Positions 1 to 5,286 of a DNA stretch of 5,286 nt are shown here, piece by piece. This DNA is from an uncultured Bacillota bacterium (GTDB taxonomy: Bacteria > Bacillota > Clostridia > Christensenellales > UBA1242): positions 1 to 5,286 of the forward strand of contig CAMUNJ010000060.1 of NCBI GenBank assembly GCA_947090235.1. The letters are read 5' to 3'. The stretch's first letter is position 1. Every line of letters begins with the position of its first letter. Both the position numbers and the translations under genes were made by a program. The notes beneath the pieces were generated by a model that was given only the letters and a program-made list of their open reading frames with translations, did not search any database and was not told where the DNA came from.

Positions 1-1
1 T

Positions 2-1720
2 GACCCTACAGTTTTGTTTACAACTGCAGGTATGCATCCGCTTGTACCTTGTCTTTTGGGGGAGAAACATCCTGCTGGAAACAAGATTTTTGATGTTCAA
101 AGATGCATCAGAACTGGAGATATTGATGAGGTTGGTGACAATAGCCACTTAACTTGTTTTGAAATGCTTGGCAACTGGTTTTTGGGTGATTGTCCAAAAA
201 AGGACATGATCAAACTTTCCTTTGAATTTTTGACTAGCAAGGATTATTTAAATTTACCTGTTGATCGTCTTGCTGTAACTGTATTTGAGGGCGACGAAAC
301 TGCTCCTCGTGATGAGGATGCCGCTTTGGCTTGGAAAGAATGCGGGATGAATAAGGTTTTTTATCTTCCAAAAGAAAACAACTGGTGGGCATTAGGTGGC
401 GGAGTTGGCCCATGTGGACCTGATACAGAAATGTTTTATGATACAGGCAAGCCTGCATGTGGCAATAATTGTGATCCTTCCTGTGATTGTGGCAAATATC
501 TTGAAATTTGGAACGATGTTTTTATGCAATACAAAGTTGAAAAAGCAGGTGAAAAGGCTGTAAAACTAGATAAACCAAATATCGACACAGGCATGGGTTT
601 AGAGAGAACTGTAATGGTGCTTAATGGAGCAAAGAGTGTTTATGATAGTGGGTGTTTAAAGCGTGCAATTGATTTTATAGCAAGTAAAGCTCAAGTTTCT
701 TATTTAGATAGTGAAAATTCTAAAAGAAGTTATCGTATTATTGCAGACCATATTCGTTCTGCCACTTTCATTTTAGGTGATGAGCGTGGTGTTGTTCCAT
801 CAAATGTTGGACAAGGTTATATTTTAAGACGCTTTATCCGTCGAGCCGTAAATTGTGCAAGAAACATTGGTCTTAATACAGACCAACTTGTTTCACTTGC
901 AGATATATATGTTGATGAATATGGAATTGATTATGCTGATATTAAGGCTAATCGTGAAAAGGTTAAAGACGAACTTGTCAAAGAGGTTAATAAATTTGCT
1001 AAGGCTATAGATGACGGGCATAAAGAGTTTGAAAAAGTTATAAATGGAATAGAAAGACATAAACAATTTGCCAAAGAGGGAGAACTTGTAGAAAACAAAC
1101 TTTCTGGCAAGGCGTGCTTCCGTTTATATGATACTTTTGGCTTTCCTTTTGAACTTACAAAGGAACTTGCTTTAGAAAAAGGTTATACAGTTGATGAAGA
1201 AGGATTTAAAAAAGCATTTGAAGAGCATCAAGAAAAATCTCGTGTTGCATCTGCTGGTCAGTTTAAAGGTGGCCTTGCCGATGGCTCAAAGGAAAGTGCT
1301 TATCTTCACACAGCGACTCATTTGATTATGGCAGGGCTTCGCAAAATGTTTGGACCTCAAGTTATGCAGAAGGGATCTAATATAACTCCTGAAAGATTAA
1401 GATTGGATTTTAATTTAGATCACAAAATGTTGCCAGAAGAAATCAAAGAACTTGAAGAGTTTGTCAATAACGCAATTTCAAAAGCAATTCCTGTTACATG
1501 CGAACAAATGAGTGTAACTGATGCAAAGGCTCAAGGTGCAGTTGGAGTGTTTGAGTCTAAGTATGGAGATATAGTAAAAGTTTACACAATGGGCGATGTT
1601 TCAAAGGAAATTTGTGGTGGCCCTCATGCTTCAAACACAAGTGATTTGCATCATTTGAAAATTGTAAAAGAAGAAAGTTCTTCAAGCGGAATAAGAAGAA
1701 TTAAGGCGATTTTAGATTAA
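2..1720 (+). CDS. alaS: Alanyl-tRNA synthetase, compact form, 5'-truncated by window edge
   Basis: Cytoplasmic class II synthetase that charges tRNA-Ala with alanine and hydrolyses mischarged Ser/Gly-tRNA-Ala. The reading frame is open to the left edge: codons at 2-13 give DPTV before LFTTAGM, matching the family's DPT-LLFTNAGM segment, so about 30 N-terminal residues are missing and the TTG at 14 is not the start. Visible landmarks are QRCIR (98-112), the motif 2 region FEMLGNW (158-178), GPCGPDTEM, a four-cysteine cluster (458-490), EIWNDVFMQY (503-532), motif 3 DTGMGLER (584-607), RIIADHIRSA (734-763) and the editing-site zinc ligands HTATH (1307-1321) and CGGPH (1613-1627). It ends just after GIRRIKAIL. 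Full length would be near 600 residues against about 875 in E. coli. The beta-barrel linker before HTATH and the C-Ala/dimerisation domain are absent. The stop is a clean TAA with no sign of a frameshift, so this looks like a natural short form, as I recall from Patescibacteria and some uncultured Bacillota. Confidence 0.96.
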   Translation, partial: DPTVLFTTAGMHPLVPCLLGEKHPAGNKIFDVQRCIRTGDIDEVGDNSHLTCFEMLGNWFLGDCPKKDMIKLSFEFLTSKDYLNLPVDRLAVTVFEGDETAPRDEDAALAWKECGMNKVFYLPKENNWWALGGGVGPCGPDTEMFYDTGKPACGNNCDPSCDCGKYLEIWNDVFMQYKVEKAGEKAVKLDKPNIDTGMGLERTVMVLNGAKSVYDSGCLKRAIDFIASKAQVSYLDSENSKRSYRIIADHIRSATFILGDERGVVPSNVGQGYILRRFIRRAVNCARNIGLNTDQLVSLADIYVDEYGIDYADIKANREKVKDELVKEVNKFAKAIDDGHKEFEKVINGIERHKQFAKEGELVENKLSGKACFRLYDTFGFPFELTKELALEKGYTVDEEGFKKAFEEHQEKSRVASAGQFKGGLADGSKESAYLHTATHLIMAGLRKMFGPQVMQKGSNITPERLRLDFNLDHKMLPEEIKELEEFVNNAISKAIPVTCEQMSVTDAKAQGAVGVFESKYGDIVKVYTMGDVSKEICGGPHASNTSDLHHLKIVKEESSSSGIRRIKAILD

Positions 1721-1738
1721 TTTTGTTTAAAAAGTTCT

Positions 1739-1768
1739 TAATTTTTCAAGTTTATTATTGAAAAATTA
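1739..1768 (+). terminator. AT-rich hairpin downstream of alaS, possible weak terminator
   Basis: A perfect 11-bp inverted repeat (1739-1749 with 1758-1768) encloses an 8-nt loop, GTTTATTA. Only one G-C pair lies in the stem and no T-run follows (TAATATTT instead), so it would be a poor intrinsic terminator. It begins 18 nt after the alaS stop, which is a typical terminator position. Its right arm contains the TTGAAA -35 hexamer proposed for the next gene. It could instead be a chance repeat in AT-rich DNA. Confidence 0.35.
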
Positions 1769-1786
1769 TAATATTTATGATAAAAT
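1758..1786 (+). promoter_or_regulatory. Sigma-A-type promoter for the beta-repeat surface protein gene
   Basis: The -35 TTGAAA (1758-1763, 5 of 6 to consensus), a 17-bp spacer and the -10 TAAAAT (1781-1786) preceded by an extended TG (1778-1779, TGA-TAAAAT) make a well-spaced vegetative promoter. Transcription would start around 1793, giving a leader of about 25-28 nt that carries the AGGAGG site. A perfect TATAAT also occurs at 1767-1772, but the best match 17-18 bp upstream of it is only TTTTCA/TTTCAA, so it is the second choice. Confidence 0.6.
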
Positions 1787-1806
1787 GATTTATATAATAA
1801 TTTAAA

Positions 1807-1812
1807 AGGAGG
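1807..1812 (+). promoter_or_regulatory. Ribosome binding site AGGAGG for the 1820 start
   Basis: A full AGGAGG lies 7 nt before the ATG at 1820. The strength and spacing of this site fix the start of the surface protein gene, and no competing in-frame start lies upstream close to a Shine-Dalgarno sequence. Confidence 0.9.
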
Positions 1813-1819
1813 AAACTTT

Positions 1820-3364
1820 ATGGCAGGCGATAAAGTTAAAAAAGGATTTGGTTTTTATTTATTTATGCTTTTACTTTTGCTTTTAGCAGCCTTTTTGATT
1901 ATTGTTATGGTTATGCTATTTTCTCCAGGAACTTCTATTTTAGGTTATAAATATTTTAGTTATAATTATAGTTCAGGCAAAGAAATTGTTCAAACCGAAA
2001 CAACTGCTTCAAGTGAAGAAAGTTTAAAGACTCCTTTAAATTTTGATCAAATAAATGAGTTTGTAATCAATTGCGATTATGCAAATGTTATAGTTTCTAA
2101 AAGCAATGATGAAAAATCTCAAGACTGCGTAAAAATTACCAACACTGCAAAGGGGTTTGCTAGAGAAGAGGCTGAAGGTAGTTATGATGAAACATCTTTT
2201 ACTTATACTATAAAATTGAATGAAGATGGTGATAAAAAAGTTTTAACTATTTCTGTTACTGAACCTAAAGGTTTCTTATATTTTTCTAAAAATATCGTTA
2301 TAAATGTTTGTGCAGGCATAAATAGTACATTAAATTTTTCTAGATCAACTTTCACTATCACAACCAATTCGGGTAAAGTTTCAATTGACGAAAATTTGCA
2401 AGGCTTAAAAATAAGTAACCTCACAGTGTCTACAGACACCGGCAGTATTGCTTTGGCAGAAAAGTATCAGGCAAAAGAGGGTGAGAAAACAAAGGAATTG
2501 GCATTTAATTCTTTATACTTGACTACAAATAATGGTAAAGTTTCTACTCCATGTAATATTGTTGTTGCAAATGATGCTAAATTTTCTATTAATGGCAAAG
2601 GTTCTTTTAATTTGCAAAATGTAACTGGTTATCGAGGAGTTCAACTTGTAGTTAATAATGGAAATTTTAAGTCTAAAGAGGTTGTTGGTAGCGTTAAAGT
2701 TTTAAATTTAATTGATGGCGTTATAGATATAGAAAATATTTATAAAAACACCTCAAAAGTAGAAGCAGGTGAATTTGAATCTAACAAAACTGATAAAATG
2801 AACAAAGCAACAATAAAACTTGGACTAGTTGGAGATTTATCAATTCCATTTGGCAATAAAAGTAGAATTGAAATTGGAACGCTAAAAGGTCAATCCTTGA
2901 TTAGAACAACTTCTGGAAGCGTGATTGTCAACAAAGCCTTAACAGCACCATGTATTATTCAAACAGCAACAGGAAATGTGGATTTGAAAATTGATGATAG
3001 CAATATAAAATCTGATTTTGACCAATTGGCAGAAAGAAAGCATGTTATTGAAAGCGATAAAGGAAATGTTGTTTTAAGATTTGCTTCAAGCGTTCAATCA
3101 TTAAATGAAGTTAGGACACAAGGCAATGTTGAAATAGTTATGCAAAAAGATAGCAAGTTCTTACTTGTATTAAACACATATGACAATAAACCAATTCATG
3201 AACTTAGTGGAAATGTGATTATCGAAAATGTTGATAATGATCAATATGAATATCAATTTAGAGTAAATTATGTTGATCCGTCAGATAATGCATTGTATTT
3301 AACAAATAGAATTGATGTATTTGCAAACGGAAAAATAAATGCACATTTTGACCATGCGGCTTAA
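1820..3364 (+). CDS. Membrane-anchored extracellular beta-repeat protein of unknown function (DUF4097-like)
   Basis: I do not recognise a characterised family, and the function is unknown. The 514-residue protein starts with a short basic stretch (K5, K7, K8) and a hydrophobic segment at about residues 11-34 with no lipobox cysteine. This suggests an uncleaved anchor with the rest outside the cell. Residues 50-75 are a Ser/Thr/Glu-rich linker. From about 75 to the end the sequence alternates short beta-strand-like stretches with polar Gly turns of the form (N/T/S/D)-G-(K/N/S)-(V/I): 184-187, 207-210, 238-241, 365-368, 385-387, 415-417, 435-437 and 463-466. This is the look of DUF4097-type putative adhesin or right-handed beta-solenoid proteins, but the assignment rests on pattern only. 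There are five scattered cysteines (85, 103, 164, 245, 378) and no sortase motif or catalytic signature. The gene has its own promoter and terminator, so it is probably monocistronic. Its AT-rich composition matches its neighbours, so nothing suggests recent transfer. Confidence 0.85.
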   Translation: MAGDKVKKGFGFYLFMLLLLLLAAFLIIVMVMLFSPGTSILGYKYFSYNYSSGKEIVQTETTASSEESLKTPLNFDQINEFVINCDYANVIVSKSNDEKSQDCVKITNTAKGFAREEAEGSYDETSFTYTIKLNEDGDKKVLTISVTEPKGFLYFSKNIVINVCAGINSTLNFSRSTFTITTNSGKVSIDENLQGLKISNLTVSTDTGSIALAEKYQAKEGEKTKELAFNSLYLTTNNGKVSTPCNIVVANDAKFSINGKGSFNLQNVTGYRGVQLVVNNGNFKSKEVVGSVKVLNLIDGVIDIENIYKNTSKVEAGEFESNKTDKMNKATIKLGLVGDLSIPFGNKSRIEIGTLKGQSLIRTTSGSVIVNKALTAPCIIQTATGNVDLKIDDSNIKSDFDQLAERKHVIESDKGNVVLRFASSVQSLNEVRTQGNVEIVMQKDSKFLLVLNTYDNKPIHELSGNVIIENVDNDQYEYQFRVNYVDPSDNALYLTNRIDVFANGKINAHFDHAA

Positions 3365-3370
3365 CATTAC

Positions 3371-3403
3371 AAATAGAGATTTATAAAAGAATCTCTATTT
3401 TTT
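3371..3403 (+). terminator. Intrinsic terminator after the surface protein gene
   Basis: A perfect 11-bp inverted repeat (3371-3381 with 3390-3400) with an 8-nt loop, TATAAAAG, is followed directly by a run of six T (3398-3403, partly in the stem). It starts 7 nt after the TAA at 3362-3364. The stem has only two G-C pairs, which is weak by usual standards but in keeping with this AT-rich genome. It separates the surface protein gene from the nuclease/ATPase operon. Confidence 0.75.
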
Positions 3404-3423
3404 ATATTAATAACCAAAAATCA

Positions 3424-3453
3424 TTTTCAAATTGTATAGTTGTATGATAAAAT
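3424..3453 (+). promoter_or_regulatory. Probable promoter of the nuclease/ATPase operon
   Basis: An extended -10, TGA-TAAAAT (TG at 3445-3446, hexamer 3448-3453), lies in the same 11-mer TATGATAAAAT found before the 1820 gene. The -35 is weak: TTTTCA at 3424-3429 (18-bp spacer) or TTTCAA at 3425-3430 (17 bp). Transcription would start near 3460, only about 13 nt before the start codon, so the leader would contain little beyond the GGAGGT site. If TATGAT (3443-3448) is the true -10 the start shifts a few bases upstream. No LexA-type GAAC-N4-GTTC box is visible here. Confidence 0.5.
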
Positions 3454-3461
3454 ATCACTAT

Positions 3462-3467
3462 GGAGGT
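3462..3467 (+). promoter_or_regulatory. Ribosome binding site GGAGGT that selects the TTG start at 3473
   Basis: GGAGG (3462-3466) lies 6 nt before the TTG at 3473-3475. It decides between this TTG and the upstream in-frame TTG at 3440, which would begin inside the promoter element and has no Shine-Dalgarno sequence before it. The protein made from 3473 begins MKIVHIADVH, exactly where the family normally starts. Confidence 0.9.
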
Positions 3468-3472
3468 TTTGC

Positions 3473-4513
3473 TTGAAAATAGTTCATATAGCCGATGTGC
3501 ATTTAGGAGCAAGTAATCGAAAATTATCTTCTTCTTTACAAAAAAGTTTAAAACTAGAAAATGCCAACAGGTTAAAATTTGTTTTTGAATATGCAGATAA
3601 AATAAAAGCGGGAGCAATTGTTATCTCTGGTGATCTTTTTCATAGCAAAAATCCAAGTAATCAACTTATAAAATTTTTTGGAGAGATTGTTTCTGCTTGT
3701 AAAATCCCTGTCTTTTATGTAAAAGGCAATCATGACGAAGATTTTATTTTTAGCGAAGAGTTGAACGGCAAAAATTTCATTATTTTTGACAAAGAATTTT
3801 CTAGTTTACAACTTGAAGATAATGTTGTTATATCAGGCCAAAGCGGAAGTGATTTGCAAATAAAAAATCTTGATCAGAGTAAGTTTAATATAGTTTTATT
3901 GCATGGAGATGTTCACTCTAAAGGCAATGATTTTATAGACTTAACACTTTGTAAAAATAAAAATATAGATTATCTTGCATTAGGTCATATTCATTCTTTT
4001 GAGAATGGCAAATTGGATCAAAGAGGCAGATTTGTTTATCCTGGATGTTTAACTGGAAATGGGTTTGACGAATGTGGAGAAAAAGGATTTGTTGTTTTTG
4101 ATACATTAAGCAGCGAAATACAATTTACTGCAATAAATGGGAAAAAGTTTGTCATTGAGAAATTAGATATTTCTAATTTTAAAGGCTACAATGATATTGA
4201 TTTGAAGATAGAAAACTTGCTAAAGAATTATAGTTTTGAGGATTTTATTAGGTTAGAATTTGTTGGTGAATATGAAGAAGAACAGGATAAATATATTGGA
4301 ATATTGACTAATAAATTTAGCAATTTATATTCTTATTTTGAAATAATAGATAAAAGCAAAATAAAACTAGATCCTCAAAAATTGAGACAAGAGATATTGT
4401 CTTTCAAGTCGGAATTTTTGAAACTTGTTTTTGAGGATTCAACTTTGGATGAAGAAGAAAAAAATCAAATTTGCAGGCTTGGCATCTCTGCTTTGAGAGG
4501 TGATGATTTATGA
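3473..4513 (+). CDS. yhaO: SbcD/Mre11/YhaO-type metallophosphoesterase (DNA nuclease subunit)
   Basis: Predicted Mn-dependent DNA exo/endonuclease that works with the coiled-coil ATPase encoded just downstream to process broken or hairpin DNA ends. The 346-residue protein, read from the TTG start, shows all calcineurin-like metal motifs in order: D8-x-H10, G53-D54, G85-N-H-D88, H144-G-D and G171-H-I-H174. These are followed by a capping region with YPG (189-191) and GFDECGEKGF (197-206). The C-terminal part (about 235-346) is helical and charged, ending with a segment like the YhaO tail. It is somewhat shorter than B. subtilis YhaO (about 400 residues), and E. coli-type SbcD is a plausible alternative name. 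All metal ligands are present, so it should be active. It overlaps the next gene by 4 bases (ATGA), which implies co-translation. The exact in-vivo substrate cannot be read from sequence. Confidence 0.93.
   Translation: MKIVHIADVHLGASNRKLSSSLQKSLKLENANRLKFVFEYADKIKAGAIVISGDLFHSKNPSNQLIKFFGEIVSACKIPVFYVKGNHDEDFIFSEELNGKNFIIFDKEFSSLQLEDNVVISGQSGSDLQIKNLDQSKFNIVLLHGDVHSKGNDFIDLTLCKNKNIDYLALGHIHSFENGKLDQRGRFVYPGCLTGNGFDECGEKGFVVFDTLSSEIQFTAINGKKFVIEKLDISNFKGYNDIDLKIENLLKNYSFEDFIRLEFVGEYEEEQDKYIGILTNKFSNLYSYFEIIDKSKIKLDPQKLRQEILSFKSEFLKLVFEDSTLDEEEKNQICRLGISALRGDDL
4497..4504 (+). promoter_or_regulatory. Ribosome binding site for the ATPase gene, inside the end of the nuclease gene
   Basis: GAGGTGAT is an uninterrupted 8-base match to the consensus complement of the 16S rRNA 3' end. 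It ends 5 nt before the ATG at 4510 (9 nt from the GAGG core). The same bases encode the last residues of the nuclease (RGDDL), so the nuclease C-terminus doubles as the translation signal for its partner. Confidence 0.8.
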
Positions 4514-5286
4514 AATTAATAAAATGTCATATCAATGCTTTTGGCAAACTTGAGAACAAGGATTTCGATTTCTCTCATGGCGTGAATATGTTTTTTGGCA
4601 ATAATGGAATTGGAAAAACAACGCTTACTATCTTTTTGAAGGCTATGTTTTATGGAATGGCAAAGAAGGGTAATAGCAAGGCTTATGCGGTTGAAAGAAG
4701 CAAATATATGCCTTGGAATGGGGGAGTTTATGGTGGAAGTTTAACATTTGAAATAAATAAAAATGTTTACACCATTGTTAGACAATTTGCTCAAACACCA
4801 GAGGGAGATAGTTTTCAACTTATAGACGAAAAAACAGGTCTTATTTCTAACGCTTATTCTAAAGAAATTGGACTTGAAATATTTGGAGTTGGTGTAGAGA
4901 CTTTTGAAATTACTGCATTTTTATCACAAGAGGGGAGTTTAAACAATTTAAACGATGAAGTTAGAGCAACTTTGACGGGTGCAAATAAGTTTGAAAATGA
5001 CCTTGCAGATTGTTCACAAGCACAAAAACTTATCTCTGCAAAGATAACTCAAGAGAAAAGTCTATGTCCAAAATTAATAGAGATTGAAGAGATAAAAAGA
5101 GCGATTAGGGATGCTGAAAACTTGCAAGAGTATAATCGTCAGCAACTTTTATCAATGCAAAATCAAAATCAAGAATTGCAACAAAATCATCAAAATCTGC
5201 TAGTTGGTCAAGAACAACTTAAAAAAGAATTTAATCAATCGATGAAGTTGAAAGAAAAGGTTGGTGTTTTAACGCGTCAGGTAGAA
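4510..5286 (+). CDS. yhaN: SbcC/Rad50/YhaN-type AAA ATPase, N-terminal part, runs off right edge
   Basis: ATPase partner of the upstream nuclease: in this SMC-like family ATP binding brings two heads together over DNA ends and gates the nuclease. The 259 residues in the window are an uninterrupted frame from ATG 4510 to the edge. They show the typical start MKLIKCHINAFGKL, a Walker A loop GNNGIGKTT (30-38, Lys36), the segment YMPWNGGVYGG (66-76) typical of YhaN-like proteins, and a Q-loop-like FLSQEGSL (137-144, Gln140). From about residue 175 a long charged coiled coil begins, unusually rich in Gln and Asn between 206 and 243. Walker B, the hinge or zinc hook and the second half of the head must lie beyond the window. 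Family members are usually 700-1000 residues or more. The PWNGG-YGG block favours YhaN over classical SbcC, but the missing C-terminal part would be needed to settle the name. Confidence 0.92.
   Translation, partial: MKLIKCHINAFGKLENKDFDFSHGVNMFFGNNGIGKTTLTIFLKAMFYGMAKKGNSKAYAVERSKYMPWNGGVYGGSLTFEINKNVYTIVRQFAQTPEGDSFQLIDEKTGLISNAYSKEIGLEIFGVGVETFEITAFLSQEGSLNNLNDEVRATLTGANKFENDLADCSQAQKLISAKITQEKSLCPKLIEIEEIKRAIRDAENLQEYNRQQLLSMQNQNQELQQNHQNLLVGQEQLKKEFNQSMKLKEKVGVLTRQVE

Noticed and set aside
14..16. TTG as the start codon of alaS
   Set aside because: Codons 2-13 continue the conserved DPT-x-LFT segment upstream, there is no ribosome binding site, and family alignment needs about 30 more N-terminal residues beyond the left edge.
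234..458. Minus-strand open frame of 74 codons inside alaS
   Set aside because: It is fully contained in a conserved coding region, has no ribosome binding site and its translation resembles no protein.
1721..1819. T-box or other riboswitch leader between alaS and the next gene
   Set aside because: The gap is only 99 bp, has no T-box or anti-terminator features and lies downstream of alaS, not upstream. A leader for alaS itself would be outside the window.
2203..2439. Minus-strand open frame of 78 codons inside the surface protein gene
   Set aside because: It is a shadow of the plus-strand gene with no start signals and no recognisable product.
2426..2439. Small palindrome GTGTC-TACA-GACAC
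   Set aside because: A 5-bp stem in the middle of a coding region, encoding the normal STDTG turn of the repeat; most likely incidental.
3440..3442. Upstream in-frame TTG as the start of the nuclease
   Set aside because: It would add 11 residues without family similarity, lies within the promoter element and has no Shine-Dalgarno sequence, whereas TTG 3473 has GGAGG at 6 nt.
3404..3472. LexA/SOS operator before the nuclease operon
   Set aside because: I looked because I recall the B. subtilis yhaO-yhaN operon being tied to the DNA-damage regulon, but no GAAC-N4-GTTC palindrome or close variant is present.
3402..3617. Minus-strand open frame of 71 codons spanning the intergenic region and the nuclease start
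   Set aside because: It overlaps the conserved DxH and following residues of the nuclease as well as its promoter and terminator. It is rich in Phe, Leu and Ile as expected from reverse-reading AT-rich DNA.
1..5286. Defence island, mobile element, CRISPR or other new multi-gene system
   Set aside because: No transposase, integrase, direct-repeat array or tRNA is seen. The nuclease/ATPase pair has the sequence features of the housekeeping YhaO/YhaN or SbcCD type, with no added defence-type genes in view.

Overview
The window reads as ordinary chromosome from a low-GC bacterium, most likely an uncultured member of the Bacillota (Clostridia-like). The reasons are strongly AT-rich codon and intergenic composition, strong AGGAGG-type ribosome binding sites, TATGATAAAAT promoter elements and a YhaO/YhaN-type nuclease-ATPase gene pair. 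The standard genetic code fits: Trp is TGG, and TGA is used as a stop at 4511-4513. The lineage is an inference; no rRNA or other phylogenetic marker apart from alaS is present.

Layout: all four genes are on the + strand. (1) Positions 2-1720 hold the 3' most-of-gene part of alaS, a compact alanyl-tRNA synthetase that keeps the catalytic, tRNA-recognition and editing domains but has no beta-barrel linker and no C-terminal C-Ala domain. (2) Positions 1721-1819 hold a weak AT-rich hairpin and a good promoter (TTGAAA, 17 bp, TGA-TAAAAT) with an AGGAGG site. (3) Positions 1820-3364 encode a 514-residue protein of unknown function with one N-terminal membrane anchor and a long exported beta-repeat region resembling DUF4097-type sheets. 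(4) Positions 3365-3472 hold an intrinsic terminator, a second promoter-like element sharing the 11-mer TATGATAAAAT, and a GGAGGT site. (5) Positions 3473-4513 encode an SbcD/Mre11/YhaO-type metallophosphoesterase starting at TTG. (6) From 4510 to the right edge lies the N-terminal part of its partner, an SbcC/Rad50/YhaN-type coiled-coil ATPase. It overlaps the nuclease gene by ATGA, and its ribosome binding site lies inside the last codons of that gene.

Functionally there are three units: translation (alaS), a cell-surface beta-repeat protein apparently transcribed alone, and a two-gene DNA-end-processing operon. I see no mobile element, CRISPR array, RNA gene or clearly new system. The points most worth a second look are the minimal AlaRS architecture with its cysteine cluster, the unassigned beta-repeat surface protein, and the translational coupling of the nuclease/ATPase pair.
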